Of a stretch of 64,000 bases of DNA, positions 40,873-49,933 are shown in pieces (position 1 is the stretch's first letter; every line of letters begins with the position of its first letter). Position numbers and translations under genes: made by a program. Origin of the DNA: Bradyrhizobium sp. ORS 278 (GTDB taxonomy: Bacteria > Pseudomonadota > Alphaproteobacteria > Rhizobiales > Xanthobacteraceae); contig NC_009445.1 of the NCBI RefSeq assembly GCF_000026145.1, positions 1,054,001 through 1,118,000 of the forward strand, in the 5' to 3' direction. Below the pieces are notes generated by a model that was given only the letters and a program-made list of their open reading frames with translations, searched no databases and was not told the origin of the DNA.

Positions 40873-41373
40873 ATGTCGTTCAGTGTGTCGTGCCGTTCTT
40901 ATGTAACCTTCGCGCTGCGGGCCGCGGTCGCTGCCATGCTGCTGTGTCCGGCCGCGGCATCTGCGGATCCCGATCCGGCCATTGCGGTCAACGTCGACCA
41001 GGCCAAGCTGGTCAAGCTGCCCGATCGTGTCGCCACCCTCGTGGTCGGCAATCCGATGATTGCCGATGTGACTTTGCAGAGCGGCGGCATCATCGTCGTG
41101 ACCGGCAAGAGCTACGGCGCCACCAATTTCATCGCGATGGACCGCGGCGGTCAGGTGCTGATCGATCGCCAGATCCAGGTCGCCGGACCGACCGACCGGC
41201 TAGTCACCGTGTATCGCGGCGTCGATCGAGAGACCTACAGCTGCATGCCGATTTGCCAGCGCCGCGTCACCCTCGGTGACGGAGACAGCTACTTCAAGTC
41301 GGTGCTCGACCAGGCCGGGACGATGTCGAGCCAGGCCGCCGGAAATGCGGCGTCTGCCCCGAAGACCAACTGA
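40873..41373 (+). CDS. CpaC N-terminal-domain protein, possible Tad accessory
   Basis: 166 residues. A signal peptide (about 10-33) is followed by a single pilus/secretin N-terminal domain: VDQAKLVKLPDRVATLVVGN, then GGIIVVTGKSYGATNFIAMD, the same domain that begins CpaC. No secretin core follows. A CMPICQ pair of cysteines (about 121 and 125) may form a disulphide. It stands between the main Tad cluster and two TadE-like genes on the other strand. It may modify the secretin channel or compete with CpaC. Confidence 0.8.
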   Translation: MSFSVSCRSYVTFALRAAVAAMLLCPAAASADPDPAIAVNVDQAKLVKLPDRVATLVVGNPMIADVTLQSGGIIVVTGKSYGATNFIAMDRGGQVLIDRQIQVAGPTDRLVTVYRGVDRETYSCMPICQRRVTLGDGDSYFKSVLDQAGTMSSQAAGNAASAPKTN

Positions 41374-41667
41374 CGCTCGGGACAGTCTCTCCCAGACCAG
41401 CTGTCAGGGGGGATCTCCCCTGACGACGGTGCCAGCGCTCCGATCCCCCGGTCTGCTGCTGATGTGCCTATCGATCCACCAATGTCAGCAGACGTGAACC
41501 CGCCACTCATGTGGCGGCGCGATTTGCGTGCCTGTCCTCGCGACCATGGTTGACGGCGGGTTGAAGCGGCCTGCCATCTTGTTCGGATTGTAGGAAACCC
41601 TTTTCCAAGGAGTTTCCGCTATTTCTTTCACCCAAGTTGATGTCGCTTTCCAATTCCGGGTCCAACA
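41374..41667. other. Intergenic stretch before the TadE genes
   Basis: 294 bases without a gene. A perfect 8-base hairpin GTCAGGGG/CCCCTGAC at 41403-41424, 30 bases after the preceding stop, may end that transcript although no T-run follows. Closer to tadE, GGAAAC at 41593 and GTTTCC at 41612 form a weak inverted repeat. The promoter for the TadE pair is expected here. Confidence 0.4.
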
Positions 41668-42216
41668 ATGCAAGCCTCTGTCCCCGCGACCGCTTCGATC
41701 CGCAGGCTGCTGCGACGCTTCCGACGCAATCGACGCGCGTCGGCCGCGCTGGAGTTCGCGCTGGTTGCGCCGATCTTCTTTGCGCTCTTGTTCGCGATCC
41801 TCGAAACCGCGCTGATGTTCTTTGCCGGTCAGGTGCTCGAGACGATCACCCAGGACTCGGCACGCATGATCCTGACAGGGCAGGCGCAACAGGGCTCGTA
41901 CTCGCAGTCGCAGTTCGCGAGCTATGTCTGCAATCAGATTCCGGCGGCGTTGTTCGACTGCAACAAGATCTACATCGACGTGAAGAGCTATTCGTCGTTC
42001 TCCAACGTGACGATCGCCAGCCAGATCGACGCCAGCGGCAACTTCATCAACAACATGAGCTACAGCCCGGGGGCGGCGGGAGACATTGTCGTCGTCAGAG
42101 TGTTCTATCAGTGGCCGATCTTCGTGACCGGACTCGGCTACAACATCGCAAACCTGTCGGGCAGCAAGCGGCTGCTGGTGGGAACGGCTGCATTCAAGAA
42201 CGAGCCGTACTCATAA
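41668..42216 (+). CDS. TadE-like pseudopilin
   Basis: 182 residues. A basic leader of about 25 residues (RRLLRRFRRNRRASAALEFA) contains the cut region before ALEFALVAPIFFALLFAI, with Glu at position 5 of the mature chain as in TadE/TadF. One helix (about 30-52) anchors a periplasmic domain with two cysteines. Such proteins are processed by CpaA and prime pilus assembly. It is followed by a similar gene 50 bases on. Confidence 0.87.
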   Translation: MQASVPATASIRRLLRRFRRNRRASAALEFALVAPIFFALLFAILETALMFFAGQVLETITQDSARMILTGQAQQGSYSQSQFASYVCNQIPAALFDCNKIYIDVKSYSSFSNVTIASQIDASGNFINNMSYSPGAAGDIVVVRVFYQWPIFVTGLGYNIANLSGSKRLLVGTAAFKNEPYS

Positions 42217-42265
42217 GAGCGCCGGGAGCCAGCTCATGTGTTTCGTAGAAAGACCGAGGCCCAAG

Positions 42266-42814
42266 ATGCAATTCCGTCTGCTGCGTCGCTTCCGCGCCGA
42301 TCATAGCGGCGTCGCCGCCACCGAGTTCGCCTTCATCGTGCCGCTGATGCTCGTGATGTTCTTCGGCACGGTGGAGTTCTGCTCGGCGATCGCGGTCGAC
42401 CGCAAGGTGACCTTGATGGCACGAACGCTGTCGGATCTGACGTCGCAGTCCACATCGGTCGGCGACAGCGACATGTCGAACTTCTTCGCTGCCTCGACCG
42501 GCATCATGTATCCGTATTCGACCTCGCCCGTGAATGCGACGATCTCGGAGATCGTGGTGGATTCGACCGGGAAGCAAGCGACGGTCGTGTGGAGCAAGGG
42601 GTCAGTGCCGCGGACCACGGGGACCACCGTCGGCATTCCGGCCGATCTTCTGGTCGCCAACACCTATCTGATCTTCAGCGAGGTGAGCTACCAGTACGTT
42701 CCGACCATCGGATATGTCATGGCGAAGACCGGTATCAACCTCAGCGACGTCGCCTATACCCGACCGCGGCAGTCGACCTGCGTCTTCTATAGCCCAAAGA
42801 CAAGCTGCACGTGA
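42266..42814 (+). CDS. TadE/TadG-like pseudopilin
   Basis: 182 residues, sharing the pattern of the gene before it: basic leader RLLRRFRADHSGVAATEFAF, Glu five residues into the helix, single membrane segment (about 16-38), then a periplasmic domain rich in Ser, Thr and Val. The domain ends with two cysteines (STCVFYSPKTSC). It lacks a von Willebrand A domain, so it is not a full TadG. ATG 42266 gives the normal short leader. A strong terminator follows at 42884. Confidence 0.83.
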   Translation: MQFRLLRRFRADHSGVAATEFAFIVPLMLVMFFGTVEFCSAIAVDRKVTLMARTLSDLTSQSTSVGDSDMSNFFAASTGIMYPYSTSPVNATISEIVVDSTGKQATVVWSKGSVPRTTGTTVGIPADLLVANTYLIFSEVSYQYVPTIGYVMAKTGINLSDVAYTRPRQSTCVFYSPKTSCT

Positions 42815-42883
42815 TCTGGACGCCAGACTGGGAGCGAGGCGCGGTACGTCCGTCGTCTGGATCGTCCCTCAGAAAACGAAAAA

Positions 42884-42906
42884 GGCCGCTGCAAGCGGCC
42901 TTTTTT
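42884..42906. terminator. Bidirectional intrinsic terminator
   Basis: GGCCGCT-GCA-AGCGGCC with T6 on the right and A5 on the left. It serves the TadE-like genes (+) and the convergent cold-shock gene (-). Confidence 0.9.
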
Positions 42907-42991
42907 GTTTCGACGTTCTCTGGATCCGCGTCGCGTAACGAAGTCCGAGCAGAGCTGAAGGCAACCGGTGGTCGCCTTCAGCGCGCGCGGC

Positions 42992-43204
42992 TTAGTTGGC
43001 TGCGCGGAGATTGTCGGCCGACGACTTGCCCGAACGGCGGTCAGCCACGATCTCGTAGGAGATCTTCTGGCCTTCGCGCAGCGTGCCGAGACCGGCGCGC
43101 TCGACGGCGCTGATGTGCACGAACACGTCGTTGCCGCCGTCATCCGGCTGAATGAAGCCATAGCCCTTGGTTGCGTTAAACCACTTCACGGTTCCCATGC
43201 TCAC
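42992..43204 (-). CDS. Cold-shock domain protein
   Basis: 70 residues, one OB-fold cold-shock domain. The RNA-binding motifs RNP1 (KGYGFI) and RNP2 (VFVHIS) are intact. I start at GTG 43204, since AGGGA lies nine bases ahead and the product then begins with (V)[13 protein letters not shown], a common form; the ATG two codons on is the alternative. A long leader of up to 300 bases precedes it, as for other cold-shock genes. It is the third cold-response gene in a row on this strand. Confidence 0.93.
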   Translation of the reverse strand: MSMGTVKWFNATKGYGFIQPDDGGNDVFVHISAVERAGLGTLREGQKISYEIVADRRSGKSSADNLRAAN

Positions 43205-43505
43205 GGGGGTAGTTCCCTTCTCAGATATCAAATGTCGTAACCCAGGGGTCTGGGCTGGTTAGATCGAATTTTTGGAAGGGTCGTCAGCGTCTGAACCGGC
43301 TGTACCGGTAATAGCTAATCTCGTCCGGCCGAAAATCGATTGCGGGATATATTATTGGAAATGGCCGCGCAAAACAATCCTGAGGTGCGGGAGGGCGCAC
43401 GATTTTTTGACGCGCCGGCGGGCAGCCGGCGCGTTGGATGTGTCTCTGATTGCGCGAAGATTTATCCAGCGGGATGCAGGGCGGAACGGTCTTCCGCCCC
43501 AGGCC
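43205..43505 (-). other. Leader region of the cold-shock gene
   Basis: 301 bases between infA and the cold-shock gene, both read leftward. A perfect 10-base hairpin (ACGCGCCGGC/GCCGGCGCGT) is at 43410-43434, about 70 bases behind the infA stop. It lacks a T-run on the minus strand, so it is a weak terminator at best. The remaining AT-rich 200 bases probably hold the promoter and a structured 5' leader. Confidence 0.45.
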
Positions 43506-43796
43506 TCAGCGCCGGCGGAACTGGCCGCCACGCTGCGCCGCGCCGCGCGGAGGGCCGCCCGGCGTGCTCGGCCGCTCGTCCTTGTGGCGGAAGATCAGCC
43601 GGCCCTTTTCCAGATCGTAGGGCGACATTTCGACGGTCACGCGGTCACCCGCGAGCGTTTTGATGCGATTCTTTTTCATCTTGCCGGCGGTGTAGGCGAC
43701 GATCTCGTGCCCCGCGTCAAGTTGAACCCGGTATCGCGCGTCGGGAAGGATCTCGGTGACCAGCCCTTCGAACTGGATCAGCTCTTCCTTAGCCAT
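43506..43796 (-). CDS. infA: Translation initiation factor IF-1
   Basis: 96 residues. The first 70 are a standard IF-1 S1-like fold ([20 protein letters not shown], then [20 protein letters not shown]), which occupies the ribosomal A site during initiation. A further tail of about 25 residues, [20 protein letters not shown] plus RR, is basic and glycine-rich and is absent from the 72-residue enterobacterial protein. A GGAG site precedes the ATG. It starts 24 bases behind the DEAD-box helicase stop, so they share a transcript. Many bradyrhizobia have a second infA; whether this is the main copy cannot be told. Confidence 0.93.
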   Translation of the reverse strand: MAKEELIQFEGLVTEILPDARYRVQLDAGHEIVAYTAGKMKKNRIKTLAGDRVTVEMSPYDLEKGRLIFRHKDERPSTPGGPPRGAAQRGGQFRRR

Positions 43797-43820
43797 GTCT
43801 TTCTCCAGATCGATAGACGT

Positions 43821-45242
43821 CTAGTTTGGCCGTTGGTTGCGGTTATGAGCGTGGTTTTTGGGTCTGCCCTCGCGATGCAGGAATGCAACGCCTTGAATCG
43901 ACCCGGCCTTGCCGCCGCCTTGCGGCGGACGCTGGGGCTCCTGACGATTGCCTGGCAGAGGCGGCATCTTAGCATTGGAACGACGACGGCGGCGAGGCCC
44001 TTTTGCTGCGTTCCCGCCCTCGTTGCTCCGCGCATTCTGCATGCCAGGACGGCCGCCGCCGTGGCCGTTTTGGCGCTGGTGCTGGCCGGCCGGAGCGGCG
44101 TCGCGCTGGCCGGGGGTGCGACGATCTTCGCGCGGCAGCGTGGTCTTGGTCAGCCGCTCGATGTCGCGCAGATACGACATCTCGTCGGCGCCCGCGACCA
44201 GCGAGATGGCCACGCCATCGGCCCCGGCGCGCGCGGTGCGGCCGATGCGGTGGACGTAGGTTTCGGGCACGTTCGGCAGGTCGAAGTTGACCACATGGCT
44301 GACGCCGTCGACGTCGATGCCGCGCGCGGCGATGTCGGTCGCCACCAGGGTGCGGATCTCGCCGGTGCGGAATGCCGCCAGGGTGCGCTCGCGATGGTTC
44401 TGCGACTTGTTGCCATGAATGGCCTGGGCCGGGATGCCGGCCTTCTCCAGGCCCTTCACGACCTTGTCGGCGCCGTGCTTGGTGCGGGTGAACACCAGGG
44501 CGCGGTTGACCGGCTCGTTCTTGAGGAGCTGGGCCAGCAGGCTCGGCTTGGCGGAGTGATCGACCTGGATCACGCGCTGAGCGATGCGCTCGACGGTGGA
44601 GGAGACGGGGGTCACAGCGACGCGGGCCGGATCGCGCAGCATCGAGTCGGCGAGCTCGGCGATGTCCTTCGGCATGGTGGCCGAGAAGAACAGCGTCTGC
44701 CGCTTGATCGGCAGCTTGGCGACGATCTTCCGGATGTCGTTGATGAAGCCCATATCGAGCATGCGGTCGGCTTCATCGAGCACCAGGAATTCGACGTGCG
44801 ACAGTTTCAGAGCGTTGCCCTGAACCAGGTCGAGCAGGCGGCCCGGGGTCGCGACCAGCACATCGACGCCCGGCATCACCGCGCGGACCTGCCGGCCCAT
44901 GGGGACGCCGCCTATCGCGAGCGTCGAGCTCAGGCGGATGTGGCGGCCATAGGTGTTGAAGCTGTCCAGGATCTGGCCGGAGAGCTCGCGGGTCGGGCTC
45001 AGCACAAGCACGCGTGCGGTCTTCGGCTGCGGCTTGATGCGGTTCTCGAGCAGGCGATGCAGGATCGGCAGCGCGAACGAGGCGGTCTTGCCGGTTCCGG
45101 TCTGCGCGATGCCGATCACGTCACGGCCCTGGAGCGCGAGCGGAATGGTCTGGGCCTGAATCGGGGTCGGCGTGGTGTAATTTTCTTCCTTCAGCGCGCG
45201 CGTCAGCGCGTCCGCGAGGTTGAAGTCCTGAAAAGAGGTCAA
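43821..45242 (-). CDS. rhlE: DEAD-box RNA helicase, RhlE-like
   Basis: 473 residues. All helicase motifs are present: TPIQAQTIP (Q motif), [27 protein letters not shown] at about 155, SAT, then [23 protein letters not shown] and [10 protein letters not shown]. The core ends near residue 375. The tail of about 100 residues is rich in Arg, Gly, Gln and Asn and probably binds RNA. RhlE/CsdA-type helicases open RNA structures in the cold and during ribosome assembly, fitting co-transcription with infA and the cold-shock gene behind it. Confidence 0.93.
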   Translation of the reverse strand: MTSFQDFNLADALTRALKEENYTTPTPIQAQTIPLALQGRDVIGIAQTGTGKTASFALPILHRLLENRIKPQPKTARVLVLSPTRELSGQILDSFNTYGRHIRLSSTLAIGGVPMGRQVRAVMPGVDVLVATPGRLLDLVQGNALKLSHVEFLVLDEADRMLDMGFINDIRKIVAKLPIKRQTLFFSATMPKDIAELADSMLRDPARVAVTPVSSTVERIAQRVIQVDHSAKPSLLAQLLKNEPVNRALVFTRTKHGADKVVKGLEKAGIPAQAIHGNKSQNHRERTLAAFRTGEIRTLVATDIAARGIDVDGVSHVVNFDLPNVPETYVHRIGRTARAGADGVAISLVAGADEMSYLRDIERLTKTTLPREDRRTPGQRDAAPAGQHQRQNGHGGGRPGMQNARSNEGGNAAKGPRRRRRSNAKMPPLPGNRQEPQRPPQGGGKAGSIQGVAFLHREGRPKNHAHNRNQRPN

Positions 45243-45751
45243 AAGATTGGGCTTTCCATAAGAGGATAAGGCCCGTGTCGGCAGGCAGCCGGACGCGGGT
45301 GGGTGGTTGAAGAGACACCCGCGTGTTTGGAGCGTCGAGATTGGATAGGGGAGGATGCAAAGCCAGAAGCTCAGGTCGAGCTAAAGAACACGCGGCTTGC
45401 AGAGATCCGGCCGATTCGCCTCGATCTATCAGCTATATGGAACAGGTGGACGGCACTTTCAAGGCCGTTGCGCAACGGGTTGGCGCTGCAGGCGGTAACC
45501 TGCTGCTTTAAATTTAGCCATTCGAAACATGATGCATAAATTATCACCTACATGCCGGATGAATAATCAGATGGCTTGCCCAAATTGACGGCAGTCGGAT
45601 GCGACCTTCCGTCGCGATTTTGTCAAGTTCCACATTCGGGTCAAAGGCTTACCAGATGTGAACGGTATGGCACGCTTCTTGCGAATCTTCCGCCGCAGAC
45701 CGCCGGCCGCCTTGGCTGCGAAGCACGTCTGCGTCAGGGAGATATTATCGC
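45243..45751. promoter_or_regulatory. Divergent intergenic region, helicase to urtA
   Basis: 509 bases without a gene. Near the helicase a perfect 9-base hairpin ACGCGGGTG/CACCCGCGT (45293-45324) lies 50-80 bases in front of its start, in the expected 5' leader. The right third holds the sigma-54 promoter of urtA. The middle is AT-rich and may contain the helicase promoter and NtrC sites, which I could not define. Confidence 0.5.
45668..45683 (+). promoter_or_regulatory. Sigma-54 promoter of urtA
   Basis: TGGCAC-N5-TTGCG, an exact match to the -24/-12 consensus with the required 5-base spacer. It lies 68 bases in front of the urtA ATG. Sigma-54 with NtrC drives nitrogen-starvation genes, which suits urea import. 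Confidence 0.85.
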
Positions 45752-47074
45752 ATGCTTACTCGACTCACTCAGGAATTAACGGCGCCGTTCAGCCGCCGTC
45801 GCTGGCTGGCTGCAGCTGCCGGCCTGGCACTTGGCGCAGCCGGCTTTGGCCCGGCGATGGCCGCTGACGACACCATCAAGGTCGGCGTCCTGCATTCTCT
45901 GTCCGGCACCATGGCCATCAGCGAAACCACGCTGAAGGACACGATCCTGTTCCTGATCGACGAACAGAACAAGAAGGGCGGCGTGCTCGGCAAGAAGCTC
46001 GAGGCCGTCGTCGTCGACCCCGCCTCGAACTGGCCGCTGTTCGCCGAAAAGGCGCGTGAGCTGATCACCAAGGACAAGGTCTCGGTCGTGTTCGGCTGCT
46101 GGACCTCGGTGTCGCGCAAGTCGGTGCTGCCGGTGTTCAAGGAGCTCAACAGCATCCTGTTCTACCCGGTCCAGTACGAGGGCGAAGAGAGCGAGCGCAA
46201 CGTGTTCTACACCGGCGCGGCGCCGAACCAGCAGGCGATCCCGGCGGTCGACTACCTGATGAAGGAAGAGAAGGTGAAGCGCTGGGTGCTGGCCGGCACC
46301 GACTACGTCTATCCGCGGACCACCAACAAGATCCTGGAAGCCTACCTGAAGTCGAAGGGCGTGGCTCAGGAAGACATCATGATCAACTACACGCCGTTCG
46401 GTCACTCCGACTGGCAGACGATCGTCGCCGACATCAAGAAGTTCGGCTCGGCCGGCAAGAAGACTGCCGTGGTCTCGACCATCAACGGCGACGCCAACGT
46501 TCCGTTCTACAAGGAGCTCGGCAACCAGGGCATCAAGGCCAAGGACATCCCGGTGGTCGCGTTCTCGGTGGGTGAGGAAGAGCTCGCCGGCATCGACACC
46601 AAGCCGCTGGTCGGCCATCTCGCCGCCTGGAACTACTTCGAGTCGATCAAGACCCCGGCCAACGAGAAGTTCATCAAGGAGTGGCAGGCCTACACCAAGA
46701 ATCCGAAGCGCGTGACCAACGACCCGATGGAAGCCCACGTGATCGGCTTCAACATGTGGGTGAAGGCGGTCGAGAAGGTGAAGTCGACCGATCCGGATAA
46801 GGTCATCGACGCTCTCCCGGGCACCGAGGCGCCGAACCTGACCGGCGGCGTGTCGAAGATGCTGCCGAACCACCACATCACCAAGCCGGTGTTCATCGGC
46901 GAGATCAAGGGCGATGGCCAGTTCAGCGTCGTCTACAAGACCAAGGATCTCGTGCCGGGCGACGCCTGGTCGAAGGAGCTCGAGGGCTCCAAGGACCTGA
47001 TCGGCGACTGGGTCGGCAAGAAGTGCGGCAACTACAACGTCAAGACCAACAAGTGCCTGGGCTCGGGCACCTGA
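45752..47074 (+). CDS. urtA: Urea ABC transporter, substrate-binding protein
   Basis: 440 residues, periplasmic. The signal has a twin-arginine-like SRRRWLAAAAGLALG and ends near AMAAD. The mature protein begins DDTIKVGVLHSLSGTMAISE and carries VFGCWTSVSRKSVLPVF and FYPVQYEGEESERNVFYTGA, motifs that set UrtA and FmdD apart from amino-acid receptors of the same family. It delivers urea to UrtBC. Behind the stop is a perfect hairpin that may raise its RNA over the membrane genes. First gene of the urea block. Confidence 0.95.
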   Translation: MLTRLTQELTAPFSRRRWLAAAAGLALGAAGFGPAMAADDTIKVGVLHSLSGTMAISETTLKDTILFLIDEQNKKGGVLGKKLEAVVVDPASNWPLFAEKARELITKDKVSVVFGCWTSVSRKSVLPVFKELNSILFYPVQYEGEESERNVFYTGAAPNQQAIPAVDYLMKEEKVKRWVLAGTDYVYPRTTNKILEAYLKSKGVAQEDIMINYTPFGHSDWQTIVADIKKFGSAGKKTAVVSTINGDANVPFYKELGNQGIKAKDIPVVAFSVGEEELAGIDTKPLVGHLAAWNYFESIKTPANEKFIKEWQAYTKNPKRVTNDPMEAHVIGFNMWVKAVEKVKSTDPDKVIDALPGTEAPNLTGGVSKMLPNHHITKPVFIGEIKGDGQFSVVYKTKDLVPGDAWSKELEGSKDLIGDWVGKKCGNYNVKTNKCLGSGT

Positions 47075-47102
47075 TCTGAGCTTGACGACGTCGTGACGAC
47101 CG

Positions 47103-47131
47103 GAGAAGGCGGCGACCTCCGCCGCCTTCTC
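47103..47131 (+). terminator. Perfect hairpin between urtA and urtB (attenuator)
   Basis: GAGAAGGCGGCG-N5-CGCCGCCTTCTC, a perfect 12-base stem, 29 bases after the urtA stop, followed by the pyrimidine stretch TCTTCCTCC. It would stop part of the RNA or protect the urtA 3' end. It also shows that urtB starts after it. Confidence 0.7.
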
Positions 47132-47155
47132 TCTTCCTCCTGCCGGGGTGGTCCA

Positions 47156-48769
47156 GTGCCTGCCATTGTTCTCGCGCTTGTGCGCGGTCTTCTTCTGTCC
47201 ATTGCCTTGATCGTCGCGACCGCTCCGGCGTTTGCCGCCAGCTTCGAAGAGTCGGTCGCCAAATTCGCAAATGACGATTTCTCCGACACCGACGATGCGG
47301 TGGGCGAGATCGCCGTGTCCGGCAATCCGCTGGCCTATCCGATCATCAGCGCGCTGCAGGACGAGCGGCTGATGTTCGATGCCGAGACCAAGAAGGTCTA
47401 TGTCAAGCAGACCGACGGCAAGATCATCGATGCCGCGACCGGCGCGGCCGTCGACAAGCTGCCCGACAATGCCGCGGCGGTGAGCCTCAACAACCGCCTG
47501 CGCCGCACCGTGGACGCCGCGCTCGGCGGCCTGACGCTGCTGTCGCCGGACACCAATACGCGCCTGACCGCTGCGAAATCGGTGTTCAAGTCGCATGACG
47601 AGGCGACGCTGTCGACCGTAGAGTCGGCGCTCGCCAAGGAGACCAACCGCACGGTCAAGCAGGCGCTGGCCGAGGCGCGTGCCGCGATCCTGCTGTTCAA
47701 GTCCGACGCCAGCGAGGTCGACAAGCTCGACGCCGTCGCCACCATCAGGTCGCGCGGCGACCAGGAGGCGCTGGCGCTGCTGACCGAGATCAGCGGCGGC
47801 GACCAGCCCGCCAACGTCGCCAGGGCGGCGGCGAGCGCGATCTCATCGATCCAGGGCTCGCTTGCTATCTGGTCCGGCGTGCAGAACGCCTGGTACGGCC
47901 TGTCGCTCGGCTCGGTGCTGCTGCTGGCCGCCATCGGCCTCGCCATCACCTTCGGTGTGATGGGCGTCATCAACATGGCCCATGGCGAGATGGTGATGCT
48001 CGGCGCCTACACCACCTTCGTCGTGCAGGAGGTCATCCGCACGCGCTATCCCGCGCTGTTCGACTACTCGCTTCTGATCGCCGCACCGCTCGCCTTCCTG
48101 GTGGCCGGCGCGATCGGCGTGCTGATCGAGCGCACCATCATCCGCTTCCTCTATGGCCGTCCGTTGGAGACGCTGCTCGCCACCTGGGGCCTGTCGCTGA
48201 TCCTGCAGCAGGCGGTCCGCTCCGCGTTCGGTCCGACCAACCGTGAGGTCGGCAATCCCTCCTGGATGAGCGGCGCGTTCGAGCTGGGGCAGATTACCAT
48301 CACCTACAATCGGCTCTGGATCCTCTGCTTTACCATGGCCGTGTTCGCGATCCTGCTGGCGATGCTGCGCTACACGGCGCTCGGCCTTGAGATGCGCGCA
48401 GTGACGCAGAACCGGCGCATGGCGGCCTCGATGGGCATCGCGACGTCGCGGGTCGATGCGCTGACCTTCGGCCTCGGCTCCGGCATCGCCGGGATTGCCG
48501 GGGTGGCGCTGTCGCAGATCGACAATGTCAGCCCGAACCTCGGTCAGAGCTACATCATCGACTCCTTCATGGTCGTGGTGTTCGGCGGCGTCGGCAATCT
48601 CTGGGGTACGCTGGTCGGCGCCTTCACGCTCGGCATCGCCAACAAGTTCCTGGAGCCGGTCGCCGGCGCGGTGCTCGGCAAGATCGCGATCCTGGTGCTG
48701 ATCATCCTTTTCATTCAGAAGCGCCCGCGCGGGCTGTTCGCGCTCAAGGGCCGGGCGGTGGAAGCATGA
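47156..48769 (+). CDS. urtB: Urea ABC transporter, permease UrtB
   Basis: 537 residues from GTG 47156. The earlier GTG at 47093 would place the attenuator hairpin inside the gene, so I reject it. A signal peptide (about 3-25, ending APAFAAS) leads into a periplasmic domain of about 220 residues with helical repeats, typical of UrtB only. Then come about eight helices of a LivH-type permease with FGVMGVINMAHGEMVMLGAY and GLGSGIAGIAGVALSQID. With UrtC it forms the urea channel. Its stop overlaps urtC as ATGA. Confidence 0.93.
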   Translation: MPAIVLALVRGLLLSIALIVATAPAFAASFEESVAKFANDDFSDTDDAVGEIAVSGNPLAYPIISALQDERLMFDAETKKVYVKQTDGKIIDAATGAAVDKLPDNAAAVSLNNRLRRTVDAALGGLTLLSPDTNTRLTAAKSVFKSHDEATLSTVESALAKETNRTVKQALAEARAAILLFKSDASEVDKLDAVATIRSRGDQEALALLTEISGGDQPANVARAAASAISSIQGSLAIWSGVQNAWYGLSLGSVLLLAAIGLAITFGVMGVINMAHGEMVMLGAYTTFVVQEVIRTRYPALFDYSLLIAAPLAFLVAGAIGVLIERTIIRFLYGRPLETLLATWGLSLILQQAVRSAFGPTNREVGNPSWMSGAFELGQITITYNRLWILCFTMAVFAILLAMLRYTALGLEMRAVTQNRRMAASMGIATSRVDALTFGLGSGIAGIAGVALSQIDNVSPNLGQSYIIDSFMVVVFGGVGNLWGTLVGAFTLGIANKFLEPVAGAVLGKIAILVLIILFIQKRPRGLFALKGRAVEA

Positions 48770-49929
48770 TGCCGCATCTGCTGACCCGCTCGCTCGACCG
48801 CGGCGCGTCGATCTTTCTCCTGATCGTCGCCGCCTGCGGCATCCTGATCCCGCTGTCCAACCTGCTGCTGCCGGCGGGTTCGGCGCTGCAGGTGCCGACC
48901 TATCTGGTCGCGCTGTGGGGCAAATATGTCTGCTACGCCATCCTGGCGCTCTCGATCGATCTGATCTGGGGCTATTGCGGCATTCTCTCGCTCGGTCATG
49001 GCGCCTTTTTCGCGCTCGGCGGCTACGCCATGGGCATGTATCTGATGCGCCAGATCGGCACCCGCGGCGTCTACGGCAACCCGATCCTGCCGGACTTCAT
49101 GGTGTTCCTGAACTACTCCAAGCTGCCCTGGTACTGGCACGGCTTCGACATGTTCTGGTTCGCCGCGCTGATGGTGCTGTTGGTGCCCGGCCTGCTCGCC
49201 TTCTGCTTCGGCTGGCTCGCCTTCCGCTCCCGCGTCACCGGCGTCTATCTCTCGATCATCACCCAGGCGATGACCTACGCGCTGCTGCTCGCGTTCTTCC
49301 GCAACGATTTCGGCTTCGGCGGCAACAACGGCCTGACCGACTTCAAGGACATCCTCGGCTTCAACGTCCAGGCGGACGGCACCCGCGCGGCCCTGTTCGC
49401 GCTCAGCTGCCTCGCGTTGATCCTCGCCTTCCTGATCTGCCGTGCAGTGGTGTCGTCGAAGCTCGGCAAGGTGCTGATCGCGATCCGCGACGCCGAATCG
49501 CGCACGCGCTTCCTCGGCTACCGGGTGGAGTCCTACAAGCTGTTCGTCTTCACGCTGTCGGCCTGCATGGCCGGCGTCGCCGGCGCGCTCTATGTGCCGC
49601 AGGTCGGCATCATCAACCCATCCGAGTTTGCGCCGGGCAATTCGATCGAGGCGGTGATCTGGGTTGCGGTCGGAGGCCGCGGCACGCTGGTCGGGGCGGC
49701 GCTCGGTGCCGTCGTGGTCAACTACGCCAAGACGTTCTTCACCTCGGGCGTGCTGGCGCCTTACTGGCTGTTCATGCTCGGCGCGCTGTTCGTCATGGTC
49801 ACCTTGCTGCTGCCGAAGGGCATTCTCGGCACGTTCAATGCGTGGTGGGACCAGCTCGGCACCAAGACGCCGAACGCCGACAGCGCCGCCCGCGAGGACG
49901 GCGTCACCGAACCCAAGATGGCGGAGTGA
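48766..49929 (+). CDS. urtC: Urea ABC transporter, permease UrtC
   Basis: 387 residues, LivM-type permease with about nine helices. LIWGYCGILSLGHGAFFALG near the N-terminus is the family hallmark, and AIRDAESRTRFLGYRVESYK is the coupling loop to the ATPases. SACMAGVAGALYVPQVGIIN follows. It pairs with UrtB and overlaps its stop by four bases; urtD starts five bases after its end. Confidence 0.94.
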   Translation: MMPHLLTRSLDRGASIFLLIVAACGILIPLSNLLLPAGSALQVPTYLVALWGKYVCYAILALSIDLIWGYCGILSLGHGAFFALGGYAMGMYLMRQIGTRGVYGNPILPDFMVFLNYSKLPWYWHGFDMFWFAALMVLLVPGLLAFCFGWLAFRSRVTGVYLSIITQAMTYALLLAFFRNDFGFGGNNGLTDFKDILGFNVQADGTRAALFALSCLALILAFLICRAVVSSKLGKVLIAIRDAESRTRFLGYRVESYKLFVFTLSACMAGVAGALYVPQVGIINPSEFAPGNSIEAVIWVAVGGRGTLVGAALGAVVVNYAKTFFTSGVLAPYWLFMLGALFVMVTLLLPKGILGTFNAWWDQLGTKTPNADSAAREDGVTEPKMAE

Positions 49930-49933
49930 GCCC

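Noticed and set aside
43410..43434. An intrinsic terminator of infA
   Set aside because: The 10-base stem is perfect, but no T-run follows on the minus strand, so I kept it only as a leader-region hairpin.
43272..45269. A 665-codon plus-strand frame over infA and the helicase
   Set aside because: It spans two real genes and the gap between them in antisense, with no recognisable domain.
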